Origin: Rhynchospora pubera
Taxonomy: Eukaryota; Streptophyta; Magnoliopsida; Poales; Cyperaceae
DNA length: 64,000 bases
Direction of reading: 5' to 3'
NCBI GenBank assembly: GCA_028095005.1
Contig: CM051459.1
Coordinates: forward strand, 201,229,902 to 201,293,901
Made by a program: the position numbers and the translations under genes. Of the stretch, positions 35,806 to 48,637 are shown piece after piece (the stretch's first letter is position 1; every line of letters starts with the position of its first letter). The notes beneath the pieces are model-generated. The model was not told the origin of the DNA and made no database searches. It saw nothing but the letters and a program-made list of their open reading frames with translations.

Positions 35806-36078
35806 TCAAGCGAAGGGGTCACGAACCGGACAAAAAACACATGAAAAAATTAGAAGGGGCTATGAACCGATCCGGTTCAAATTAAATTTTTTTCGACTCT
35901 ACTTCTGCCTCCTAGCGCACCTCTTGACCCATGCGCAACTCTGACGCATTTAACTGAACACTTCTTATTATTAAACTGAATATTTATAACATACAGCAGC
36001 AATGATTTATTTAGCGATGACAATTATAATAGCTGATATATTTATATGGGCTGCGGAACTGATAAGTGACATCCCAGC

Positions 36079-36381
36079 TGGCCTGTCCATGTTGACACGT
36101 TTAAACGTTTCACTTAGTCCAGTGAAACGTTAAACGTAGCCTAATATTCTTACATTTGGACCGGTAAAACGTAAGTGAAAATAGGCCTACTCATTCCATT
36201 TAAACGTTTTAACGTTTTCTCAATTAAGTTTTTGTTGTTTAAACAGGTGAAACGTTAAACGGAAATAAAAAATACCTACGTTTACTAAGTGAAACTTTAA
36301 ACGTTACGAAAAAAATTTACGCCTCTTAAACGACACATTAAACGTAAGAGACTATTTACGTTAACAAAATAAACGGGTCTA
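36079..36381. mobile_element. hAT-like MITE with 8-bp TSD, word type AAACGTT
   Basis: The exact duplication ATCCCAGC lies at 36071-36078 and 36382-36389. The ends are tggcctgtcc and, inward from the right, tagacccgtt, close to those of the element at 8295. The 303-bp interior repeats gtttaaacgtttcac and aaacgttaaacg words. Confidence 0.9.
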
Positions 36382-36389
36382 ATCCCAGC

Positions 36390-39300
36390 GAGCCGGCGCG
36401 GGCATCACACGACTGATGCATAAAAAAACTTCATCCACGATTATAATTTGAATTGGAAAAAAAAAAATGGTATCGATCCATAGTCTGCACGCTTTCTTAA
36501 GTTTTATAAATAAATGTATTTCCAAAGTTAAATTAAAAAAATACATATATTGATAAGGGAAATTAATTTAACAATCAATCAGCCGACAAATTTCTATCGA
36601 GAATTTCTTTTTAAGATAAATTGAGAGCCATCCAACTTATATTTGAATTAAATATCTATGAAAAACTTCTCCAGTCAGATTTTGAACCTGCGACCTTTCA
36701 CTTAAAGTGTCTATCGAGAATTTTTCAAAATATATAACAAAATTATAGACATTTTCTTAAAATTCAAATATGTTATATATTTAATCGAGTGAACTCAAAT
36801 CTATTTTAATCACAATCATGTAAAATATATTCATTTTTTAATTTCTATGGACCCTTAATCGTTTTCAAATTGTACTAAGTTTGATATACATCGTATCCGG
36901 TCTATTAATTAAATTTTCATCTTTTTTTATTTTCATATTTTTTTTATTCGAATAACAGTTTTCAAATAAGTCTACATCGATATAAATATTTCTTCAAAAA
37001 ATATTCCAAACACCATTTTGCCTTAAACATAGACATATTTATCACAATAACTTTTTCTTTTTCTTTTTCTTTTTTTTTTTTTGTTTATGCTCGTGTTGTT
37101 GTTGGAAGAACAGTAAGTCCTCTTAAAAAATTCGATGATAGCCTCTGTAAGTATTTTTTTTCTCACAGCGGTCCAACTTAATCTTGACGGATAAATTTTT
37201 ATGTACCGCATAAATTTCAATATATTAATCACTAAATATTCATCATTAAAAAATTGGACAAAAACCCGCAAAGGATCTCGTTCCCTGCGTCAAGACTCCT
37301 ACAAGAGATCAGCGAATCTATCTTTTCAAAAGTGACAATTGCTAGGAAAAAAGTAGCCTACTAAATTGGCTGTTAACGAGGCTTTCTTTGAATAGATAAT
37401 TGCTTAAAAATGTCAATCGAATGAGATTAATATCTTTTATATTAATAAATTTTTTCAACATCTTCGACTGTATTTGAGAAGACGCTATTTTCAGCGTCAA
37501 ATAAATTTTCAGGGCAATAGGACACGACACGCTTGACATGAGGTTTTTTTTTTTTTTTTTTTTGAGAAAACGCTTGACATGAGTTAAACAGGAAATCAAT
37601 CAATATTCAAACTTTAAATCCGATTTTTCAAACATAAACAATCGAGTTAAGTTGCTTTCTATTCAATCTATGTATCGAGTTTTTAAAACCAAATTTTATA
37701 TATTTAAAAATCAATATTTTTTTCAAGAAGACGAATATCAATGGTTTAAAAAATTCTAAATTGAATAATAAAAATGATTTTTCTATCAAGAATTAATTAA
37801 AAATTCTTCAAATTGTTAAATTGATCGGCTCAGACCAACCATTCATCTCGAAATCAAAATTTAAAATTGTAATTAGATCATAGTATGGATAATATATTAG
37901 TCACGCTATATAATTTGCATATCTTGTAATTTATATTAATATTTTTGTCAGTAAAAATTTTTGTCAAACAATTTACCAAGATAGTAAAGAACCGTTGCCA
38001 TCATAATTTCTTGTTTTTATTCAGTTTACCCGCAAATTAACGAATTACAGAGACATTTGGTCACAACTCACAACATCACAGCCACCAGCAATCGCTTTCT
38101 AATCTAACAATAATTACATAACTTAGGCAAGCAGACCGTTTATTCCCATCAATAGAGTAATACTTATTTCATGAAATGTTCTTGTCTATAACAAATTGTT
38201 TTTAAATATAGCTGTAGACTAGGGCCCAGTGCTCGATTATAATTTTCCCAGTTTCAAAATGCAGAATCATAGTCTGCGAATAAGCCATTTTTCTTGCTCA
38301 AAGATGTCACTTTCACAAACCCACAAACATGAAACAAGTTGCACAACGATATTGTCTTTAAATTAGATTTAGGTTAGATTAAAACTGCCAATCAAGGCGG
38401 AACCAGTATAAAAAAACAAAGTAAACAGAAGAAAAACAAGTCATGTTTCCTTCTCCAAAACCCAAATTATGTCACGGCTCCCCAAATTGCTCCTTGTTTG
38501 TACCTATTACCATAGGCTCCGTTTGGATAGGTGCGGGAAGAAGGGAAGAAGGGAAGAATTGGAAAGAAGTATTGGGAAGTGTGTAACTTTGTGAAAAGTT
38601 TGGATTGTTTATAATTTTTTTTCTTCCTTCTTCCTTCTTCTTCTTCCTTCTTCCTATATCCAAACGCAACCATAAAGATTGCTTGCCACACAGTGTAGTT
38701 ATTGCTAATTCTTTTTCCCCATTTGATGACTAGCTTAAAAATGGAGATATGTATCCAGATATTCAGCAAGACGCGTTTAAATTAAATTTTAGCTGTGTCC
38801 AATTACATAAATTTTCCTCTCCACAATAACAAACCTAATATAATTTTGTAACTTTTATCAACCATGATGGCCTTTGTATCCAGCATTATAATTTTTCTTT
38901 TTTTAAAAAAAAAAAAAACTGATAATCCGAATTTTTTTACTTTAGTCACCACCGAGATCAAAGCGAAATAGATATTCCAAGTCACTCCTCGCCACTCTCC
39001 AAGTCTCCATTCATAAAGAAGTGATAGAATAATGGTACGAATGGTAATGGATATTGTGCAGATAAGCTTATCATGTTTGAAAGATTCTTTCATTCCTGAT
39101 ATTCTAAATACACAACAAACCTCACAGCAAGGTAAAATCTTCGTGTTAGAATATACTTGAAATAAAAGGGGAAGTGTTTAATCAATTTGATTAATCTTTC
39201 GATTACTCAGAGTTATTCCCATATATTTTAATTATAGTTTTTTTTAATCAAATGATATTAAAACTGATAAAACAGGAAAACAAAATTTTCAAAATGATGA

Positions 39301-40002
39301 ATACGTCTTTAGTTTCTATTAAATTTCGCTTGTCATAGATAGAAGACATTAGTATGACGCTGCAATTAACACTATCCTTACAAACCTGAAAGGTTGAAAC
39401 CAGGCGCTTTTAAGTAACGATATTAGAAGTTTAAAACCAGTCTACCAACATCGGAATAATGGTATCATTATTGAAATATATTTTAGTACAACGCTGTGCC
39501 CACATTGTCATCGAGTCATAAAACAAACACATAGTACGGTGTCCTGTCTATTCCATTTCCACACGAGTCAAACATGTGGTCCTACCAAACCTTAAAATAG
39601 GTTCATTAATTGACTTAATTAATTACTTCATTTGTTTGGCAAAACCAAGTAGACCCACCAACCAATTTGCAATTAATACAAATGCAGCCCCAAAGTTAAA
39701 TACGCAAAGCATATTTCGAGAATGGCACAAGGATACAAATATTTGCCCCCAACTTTCCATTGATTGATGATACACAAAAGAAAGGTTAATGCTAGCTTTA
39801 ATTTGCATGCACTTTTCTACTACCTTGCCTATATTTACGGATTGTAAATTGCATCATAACAAATTTATGAAACCTCCCCTCGAGTTTAACACAAGGAAGG
39901 TTCCAAAAGGTTCCAAAATAATTCCTTCTAGTTATACTTTTTGCTCCCCATAAGTTCCTCATATTTTTCTTTTTTTTCTTTGAAACTCACAAAAACCAGC
40001 TT
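36390..40002. other. AT-rich intergenic DNA with one MITE
   Basis: Apart from the Tourist-like MITE at 38515-38671 and short homopolymer or (ctt)n runs, I find no supportable gene or bounded repeat. Short open frames here have no recognisable motifs. Confidence 0.5.
38515..38671. mobile_element. Tourist-like MITE (PIF/Harbinger type)
   Basis: The ends are ggctccgtttggatag and, inward from the right, ggttgcgtttggatat, with ATA on both sides (38512-38514 and 38672-38674). The 157-bp interior is rich in gaagg/ccttc. The gtttggat box is shared with the elements at 44050, 50604 and 53453. Confidence 0.8.
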
Positions 40003-42147
40003 TTAATGATCAGAGGAGAAAGAAGAAGGGTTGTGCTTTCCGACAGATGGGGACCACAGATCGGCGCCATTACCATTGGCCACGTGCTCGGTGCATGAGA
40101 CCGGGACTAGGCAGAGACCTCTACTCCTTAAATCACTTCTCACTCCAGATCCCTCCTGTTAAGTTAAAACAGAAGTAAAAGATATTGCTAAGATATGAAA
40201 CAAGACAAATCTATTGAAAGAGAGAGAGAAACAGTGTAGAGCTTTATACATGTAAAGTTGTAGAAGATGGCAGGCGTTGCAGGTACGGCGAGCTAAGGAC
40301 CTGGAAAGAACAGAGACATGTCCATTTAATTGTAAAGATATAGAGAGAGAGAGATGCGTTGTAGATTCCTTTGGAAAGAAAAAAAGATGCATTGAACTAT
40401 TGAAGAAGGAGAGAAAAAAGATGGGTTAATTTGCTTACCTGGACTTGGTCATGTAAAAAGCGGATGTAGCCAAGAGCTTCATGCAGAACTGAGGCCGTGT
40501 CAGACTGGCATACACACATTTTTGTAACAGTCAAAGTCAAAACCATTTCCTACCAACAGTCTTCATTTATTGTTCTCATTTATCAATATATTGTTTCTCA
40601 TTGATCTATGCAGTATGCACAAGTACTCTGATCACTTTTTTCTCTGTTGCATTTGAATTTTGATCTTTGTATCAAAGGTTAGTTTACACTAACACCCAAC
40701 ATCATTAACTAATTGTAACAGAGTGGAGAGTGGTAACTGGAAAGTAGCAAATGTATAAAATTAAAACATTCACAATTGCTATGTATTATAATAAAAAAAA
40801 TTATGAATCTTGCAATATCCTTGCCTCAGCAAAGACAACAAGGTATAAAAAACAATTACGCTGAAAAACACATGGATAAAGCATGTATATAATTGGATTT
40901 TTACCAGCTTCAGTATACTTTCCACTACAAAATGACTGGGTTAAGTGAGTCTCAAGTCTCATCACTGTTGAATATTAAATTAACAGTGATATAGTACAAC
41001 AGACAGAATCATGAAGAGCTTTTGGCATTAAATGTAAAGATTTGGTGAGAGTGTTGCAATTTTACCTTTCCAAAAGGAGAAACGAGCTGCTGCAGCGCCA
41101 TGATTCGCTCCCCCAACTTCTCCTTTCTTACCTAATCCCCCACATTTAATTAAACAAACATGTCAATAGATTCTCTTAAAAGAACTTAATTGTTGACTGA
41201 GGGGATAAAAGTAATTAACTTCAACCCGACCTTGATTGTGCCACCTGGAGAAACACCTCCTCCAATCTTTGCTTTTTTATTGTTACCCACACTGGTTGCT
41301 TCTGTTTTTCTTCCTCCATTCGCTTGCTTTTTCTGTTACATTAACATTAATTTGTCTATAACTAAATAAGCATAGAAGCAAGCATACTTTATGAAATTGC
41401 AACTTAGTTTATGCATTTGGTCGACTACATAAAAACTCAATTAAGTAATTACATCCATCTATACTCAAAAATTAAAAAACTTGAATCATGTAAGAAGGAA
41501 AACAAAACTTCAATTGTATATAGCTACTTAAAAACTCTAAGCAATTACATCCATCTACGCATGCAAACAAAGTCCAATTTCACAATAAAGATTGAAACCC
41601 AACACAAACCAAGCGAGAGTAACCAAAATCAAATTTAGTAAACTTGTTAAAAGGAAGTAATATTGCATTTTTCAACCGAAATTGACAACATAATTAAATT
41701 TCTATAATATTGAATCGGTGCGATTTATCCAAACTAAATTGAAAACAGGGACAAAGGAAATTCATTTTCAAAACAAAAAAAGGACAAGTGAAGTTTCTTT
41801 TTTTTTTTTAGAAGAAAATAAAGCCACACCTTGGGTTGCTTAGAGCTAGAACTATTGGTCAACACTGAATTAGTGGCAGCAGTGGAGGTAGGAGAAGAAG
41901 AAAGAGATGACACAGAAGAGCTTTCACTGGACATCTGTTGCACAGTAATACCAGAACCGGTACCGGTACCGGTGACACCTTCCTGATATATCGGAGGCAA
42001 CCCTAGAGGCTCATAGAAACCACCAAACCCTAGAAATCTAGAAGAAAACCCAAGAATCTCCTCTTCATTTCCTTCTTCCATTCCACGCTTCAACATTTCC
42101 AAGTAACTATAGCTTCCTTCTCCCTGTACAACCCCTTTATCATCCAT
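40003..42147 (-). CDS. atypical bHLH transcription factor (bHLH113/153/123-like)
   Basis: Exons (5' to 3'): 41830-42147, 41231-41332, 41066-41131, 40439-40504, 40250-40300, 40003-40155. All phases are 0 and give 251 aa. The N-terminal third is acidic and Ser-rich (YLEMLKRGMEEGNEEE, then runs of Ser). The helix-loop-helix covers about 140-187: VRKEKLGERIMALQQLVSPF, then DTASVLHEALGYIRFLHDQV and QVLSSPYL. The basic region before helix 1 lacks the His-Glu-Arg residues of E-box binders, as in the plant subfamily that includes bHLH113, 123 and 153, so binding to a canonical E-box is doubtful. The C-terminal LRSRGLCLVPVSCTEHVA motif supports this subgroup. A (CT)n tract of the sense strand lies about 170 bp upstream. 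Subgroup membership is from memory of the family. Confidence 0.92.
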
Positions 42148-42312
42148 GAAAAAGGGAGAACCGCGCCAAATTGCAAAAAGATAAAAAGGGTGGTGTTGAG
42201 AGGGAAAAGTTGATGTCAGGGCTCAGGAGAGAGCAGCGTTAACTCACGTCAAAGATGCAACGACAGCGCCTTTTTCTTTCACACGAGCAGAGAAGAGTGT
42301 TATTAAGAGCTG

Positions 42313-42314
<2 letters not shown>

Positions 42315-42349
<35 letters not shown>
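42315..42349. repeat. GA microsatellite upstream of the bHLH gene
   Basis: A pure (ga)n run about 170 bp upstream of the bHLH start codon, reading (CT)n on the gene strand and probably in the leader or core promoter. Confidence 0.85.
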
Positions 42350-42351
<2 letters not shown>

Positions 42352-44049
42352 AGAGGTGGGTCTTTTTCAAGGATGTATTTAAAACATTTTAAGGGTTGTC
42401 ACTGTACGGTTTGCTTGACCTTTGTTTTTGTTTTGTTTACTTTTCTTTGAATAGACTTTTGTTCTCGTTTCTTTGGCCTTGCCTTCCCTGCCTCCCTGGG
42501 ACCCGAGTGGAACAATCGGACGGTGGAGGTTTGTAGCAGAAACACGGTCCAAACATTTAATGAACCTATTGTACTCGTGATTTTTTATTAAATATAAAAA
42601 CATAGAACCAAAATGTCAAATTTATTAGACATAATGTAACGCTATAAATTTTCACACAAAAATCATGTTATTTTTATTTGGTATTTTTTTATTTTTGAAA
42701 AAATATTTGTATCTGAAATTTCAATAAAAAAAGTTTGCATAAACATTATTCTATTTTAGAATTTAACTATATGTGTTCAATAGATAATTTGTGGGTTCTT
42801 TATTTTAACAAATTGCCTAGATCCATGTAACATGGTATGAAACTTAAGTGAATTATTAAATAAAATGATATTATTTTAAATTTGCCAAATCAAAAGTCAT
42901 CTAGAACAACATTTGTTTCCTGTAAATAATATGAAGTCCTTCAGTTCATTTAAATATAAAAAAAACATCAACTTTTAGTGCGATTAGAAAAAAAAATTGC
43001 ATTGCGATAGATAATAAAAGAAGACAACATAACGATGATTGAAAAAAATCTTATGAAAAGTAAATAAGTTAATTTTGACACTTCTATAATTCACAAGAGT
43101 TGTGGAGCAAAATTGCAATTTTAAATTGTATTTTTACTTGCTATCATCATACAATTAATTTTTTTTCAATACATCTAGATAGCGGCTATCTAGTTAAAAG
43201 GCAAAAAGAAAAAAAGGGAAAAAAAACCCCAAAAAAACTAAAAGAAAAAGCTCATCATACAATTAATTAATGTTGTTGGACTTCCCGATTCAAACACAAT
43301 ACAATAATTTAATTTTATCTACATAAATAAAAAGCTGAATAAGTCTCAGTATAGAACATAAGAATAATTTTCAATGAATAACATAGAACCACCCTCAATG
43401 GCCCGTATATTAAATAAATACGACGACGAGTCCAGCTTCCATCTCTCGCCGACTTACCGGGTCGGGCTTTTCCCCTTTAATATAGGGTTAGGGGCGGACG
43501 ACTCCGGTCAAAAAACCGCCAAACGAGGCCCATAGAAGGCAAACCGTGCCGAAGTTGTCTTATATCGTATGTAGATTAACTGTACATAGATTACCTCGTG
43601 TTCGTTCTTTAATTTATTGTCAAGGTTCTCTTTATCCGGTCTCCAGTGCTTAGATGTCCGAGTTCAGAATGGATACTTCCTCAGTTCCTCTCCCCATTTT
43701 TTAATAATAGCCATCATTAAAGTAAACAAAAATTCATTACTAAAACTAAAAGAAGGACCAAGGAGTTAAAATTTAAAAAAAAAGCGTACGTCCTTCTAGG
43801 TGAGAGGAAGATAAGGCGAATTGTTGGCTACATTCTTACATGCGTATTTTTTTGGAACTATGGAAAGAAAATGGAAAAGACTCAAAACAACTAATTTTTA
43901 AAGCTTGATGAATATCGGTGAAAATGGTATCAGTATTCAAATTCGTTGTAAATAATTAAATTAAATGTGATAGATTCTAGATTGACTTATTAGCACATAT
44001 GTAAATTAAATTATATAGTTTCGACTATATTAATTATGATGAGCATTAA

Positions 44050-44238
44050 GGCTCCGTTTGGATGGCTTCTTCCCGGAATAAGGAATAAGGAATAACTACT
44101 TTTTACCAATAAATTTATTTCTAACCATCCAAACTCTTCACTAAAGTTACACACTTCCCAATAAATTTACCCCTTCCCAATAAATTTCTTCCCTTCTTCT
44201 TTCTTCCTACCTTATTCTCAACGCATCCAAACGAAGCC
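44050..44238. mobile_element. Tourist-like MITE with TAA duplication
   Basis: The ends are ggctccgtttggatgg and, inward from the right, ggcttcgtttggatgc, with TAA on both sides (44047-44049 and 44239-44241). It is 189 bp and noncoding. TAA duplications and these ends fit PIF/Harbinger MITEs. Confidence 0.88.
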
Positions 44239-46279
44239 TAAGAGATGTAAAAAACAATTATTTTTTGAGGAATTGATTCCGTTAACTGTCGAACGCATGC
44301 AAACTTCAAAGTATATATAGTTGAAATTATTTATTTCCTTCTGCGTGCACATAGTAATCGGTATTAAATCAATATATTTTGATTATTTAAAAGTGTAAAA
44401 AAATAGTTATCTGATATAATTTTCATGTATATAGATTTAATGCCAAAATCTTTGATATAGATTTATATAATCATTAATTTAACAAGTGTCAAAATTTAAT
44501 ACTTCATCTACACCAACATAATTTGCAATGAATTGGATATATAATAAAAGTAAATACTATTTTATTTATATGTAGGACAGGGCGACAAGACTAATGCCAA
44601 AAAACTGTTTCTAAATTTTCAGTACGTAACAATCTGAGTCTCCCAAACTTCTAAACTTGAGAACTAGACCCTCCAAATTTTCAGTATGCTGCAATAACCC
44701 TCCCAAGTTCCCAACCATCGATTTCGCTTGACAATCTTTAAATCGACAAATAGCCAAAATATCCTTTCAAATACGTCATTTTTTTTTAATAATTATGCAA
44801 AAATATACTATTACGCCCAATATATGTCAAATTGTCAACCACATAATTTTATAATTATGTTTTGATTTTTTGCAGTTATTAAAACAAGCAATATTAGAGG
44901 TATATCCAAGTATGCTCTCTCTCTCTCTCTGAAATTGTCGGTCTACACTGGCGCTGAATAAAAACGATGTGATGAAGCCATCGTCTATTATTTTGTTCGA
45001 TAAATAGAACAACAATATATAAACCAAAACATCTTTAGCAAAGTCCACGAGGTAATACAAAAGCACCACCCAAAATCCGCATAATTAGTACCGTTGAGGT
45101 TCGGATAAAGGACGGGGAAACCATATTTTAGTCTAGTTTGCTTAGTCAAATTAAAACGACAAACATCAACTAGAACTAAACAAATGTTGTCCTAAAGAAA
45201 AACACATTGTCTGGTTCTTGGAAGATACGATGGAAGATTTAACTAGTGAAAATCTTTTTAGAAACGCGATGAGAAGAGGCTTCCAAAATTATCTAGTGTC
45301 ACGGGACTCACTAACACACACACCGACCAAGAAAGAATCAAACGTCCCATATCTCGTTGTATAATTATCCCAAGTTTCTCCAAGCGTGCATGTCCTTCCT
45401 ATTCAAGTAGGTGGATTTTCTGCGGCTTAAAAGAACCCCTTCACTGTGTTGCTTGGTTACTATGGATGAGGACTGAGGATGATATATTTTTCTGATTCTG
45501 ACCAACTTTTTTTTTTTCTTTCCTCTTTTATTTTTATAATTGGGACATCTTTTCTACGGTTCTTGTTTCTTGTGGATGAATTTGGAGAACAGTTATGTCT
45601 GGTGTGCCGAGAACAATTAATTTCCAATTTCCAAGGGCGGTAGCAACGAGGGGTGTCAGTATTCTTTAACAATAATGAATTATGAATTAATTAGACTGTA
45701 ATTAAGATGTCTTCTAACAATTATTTAAGGACTTCACTTTCTAGATTCGTCTATGGATAGTTTATGGCTTATCGTATCAATTATTGCCATTGTTAGTTTT
45801 TGGTTAGTACATGTTTTTTATAAAATTTACGCTTAATAAAAAAATTGTCAACCGCTTATTAATAGCTTTTTTATACATAGTTTACAGTTAATACAAAGTT
45901 GGCTGACATTTAGGAATATAACTAACTGTTAACATTGTCAATCATTGGTGCTAATATGCCATATATGCAAAATGTTTCTAACGAATACAATTGCTTTTGT
46001 TAGATTATTAGAGTTGATAAGTACGAAAATTATCAATCAGAATTAGTTGATTTGCATGCCAACCGCTATTTTCACCTTGCAAGGGTCAACCTTGCTATGA
46101 TCATGGTTCCTTGTCATTTATTTATTAATTATTATTATTTTGCTTTGATGCATGTCAATCAATGAAATATTGAGACGAAAAAAATTTAAACCTAGAATAG
46201 TCATATTTGCGATATAAAAAATTTTCAGATGAGACATTTCTAGTTTACCGTTATTTAATTGCTACCATATTAAAGACGA

Positions 46280-47648
46280 GAAACGAACGGTGATTTATAA
46301 AGTCCATTCTTTTTCACATCTTCGTGCATCAAGTTTCTTTCATTTTATCTAATTTTTGATATCTCATTAATTATAATACATTTTTTTTCATTAACAATTC
46401 AGATTTTTAATTGCAAAATAAATGTGAAATTTCGTACTTAATTCATTTTTAAAGGAAAAAAATAATGCCGGAAAATCATAATTCGCGTCTGAACTAATTT
46501 CGGCAGACAGTTTATACTTTCTACTTCTTGCTTTTGTACTGAACTAATTTCAAATTTCTTTTGACGTAGATATATTAATTTAGAAATAAAAAATTGCCAA
46601 TAGCTTATATTTCTTGTTCGAGAATCAGATTTAAACTATTGATAAAAAAAAATGAGCGGAGAATTAGATATTAATAATCAATTATTAATAGAAGAATGAG
46701 TTAAAAGATTAGAAAGCTAATTGATAGGGTAGAAATAGATTTTTATGTCAAGATTAGAAAGTTAATTAGTAAGGAAGAAATACTCATAATTGATTAACTG
46801 GAGTAGAGTTTGTATGAAAAAGGATTGTGGGGGCTAGGAATTCTTGACCTTAATTAGATGCATGAATCATTTCTCTAATTTTAAAGTGGTGGTGGAAATA
46901 CTACAATCCTTCTCATCAGTGTTTGGATATGCAAGAACAAGGAATTAGATAAGAATAAGATCCAATTTTTTTTTTGTCAAATTCAAACAACGCAAGAATA
47001 AAAAAATTTGGGTCCTTATCTATGTTCTAACAAAATCATAAAATTAGAATAAGAAATTTGGACAAGCACACATTTCGAAATCCTTATTCTTATATATGCT
47101 GTTTGTTCTTCTAGAATTTTTTTTTTCTTTTTTTTGCAGAAGTGAATAGATTACATAACATAGGGATAGGGGTTATTTCTAAAAAATTTATACCAGGCCC
47201 AGGAAGCAATATTTCTTCTTAGATGGATATTTGGGAGGGGGAGCGTGCTCTTTCCAGTAGATACCCTCACTTTTTTCTAATATGTAACAACCTACAAGTG
47301 AATTTACATGATGTTATTTTGGCAGCAAGGGAGAAACATTTATTTCAAAAGAGCACCCTCATTGAAATTGTACTGCAAGAATGGTACGAGATTCAACACT
47401 TGTTGATACCTCAATACTATACTCAAGAACAAGACGAAATGCTGTGCAAATGGAGCAATTCTGGCACTTTTACCTCACATTTCTGTTATCGTGTGCATTA
47501 AAAGAGAAGTGATAAAAGTTAACCATATATATAATCATTATGGAACAAGTAAATGGATTTTCATTCACTTCATTTCTCTTTGCTTAACTTTCCATTGCTT
47601 TGTTTCATCTTGTCCTGAAAGTTCTGGAGCAGACCAAGGGCTTTGAAA
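46280..47648. repeat. 1.4 kb direct repeat, copy 1
   Basis: This aligns with 51883-53270 from gaaacgaacgg to gaccaaggg, with most stretches near-identical by eye. It has an extra block of about 180 bp at 46919-47100 (with gtgtttggat at its left edge, resembling the MITE at 50604) that copy 2 lacks. It has no LTR-type TG...CA ends and no coding capacity that I can recognise. Confidence 0.8.
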
Positions 47649-48237
47649 GGTAATCAATGTTTTCTTTTTGTTAGCAATATGAAACGTCAGTTCCCACCAT
47701 TAATTAAAACATGGTTGAATGTATTTGTATTGTGCCACGAAAAACTAGAGGACAAAAAAGTACCATTTTGATGAAGGTTATTGGGCAATGTATTACATGG
47801 CATCCATTATTACGACTTACTAATAAAATATTTTTTAGTGGAGCAATTTCCAATTTAATTCTTCGTTGAAATTTCTCAATGTAAATATAATTCGATATGT
47901 GCTCAAAAAGAAAATATTTTAATATAATTACAAATTGACAATAAATACTTTTATAGTATGATATTTACTTCAACATTGTTCTCTTTTTGTCAGATAGCAT
48001 AAAATACTAGATATAAAGCTGTTGCAGAGTTTCAAAGAAAATTGTTGGCTGCCTAGAGGTGGGGGTGGGGAGGAGCCTCAATTAAAATAGAATTTTGATT
48101 GTTAACATGTAATTTTGATTTAAGTAACGAATTGTTTTGATAGCCATTTGATTTGGTGTACTTTTTTTTAATTTTTTATAGCACAAGTATCGCAGGTTAG
48201 TTGATTTCTAAATATGTGCATTATTATTATTTTTTGA

Positions 48238-48637
48238 GATGGGCTAAAATTAGTCACGATTGACATATGGACCTGTCGGCTGCGATTATATTTCAATTTT
48301 TTAAGTTCTAATGGCTAATTTGAACTGTTCAATGTGTTCTCCATATTGAAATCTCATTGGAGACCAAATTTTACATTTTCTGATTTTATTTACTATTTTT
48401 TTGAGTTTTTTTAAAAATCATAGTTATTGAAGGGTTCAGAATTGTTTAGATTAAGAATTTTATAAAATACCAAACAAATACTAAAAAAATTTCAGAAAAT
48501 TTAAAATTTTGTTTCCAACGAGATTTCAATATGGAGAACACATTGAACGGTTTGGATCGACTGTTAGAATTTCGAAAATTGAGATTTGATCGTAGCTGAC
48601 GGTTTCATCCGTCAGTCGCGACTGATTTTAGCCCATC
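48238..48637. mobile_element. fold-back element related to the MULE-MITE family
   Basis: The ends gatgggctaaaattagtc and, inward from the right, gatgggctaaaatcagtc match over at least 27 bp, and the inverted match extends inward (gttctccatattgaaatctc and its complement). The interior resembles 27371-27748 and 63481-63853, but the terminal sequences differ. The flanking ttattatttt runs are too simple to call a target duplication. Confidence 0.8.
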
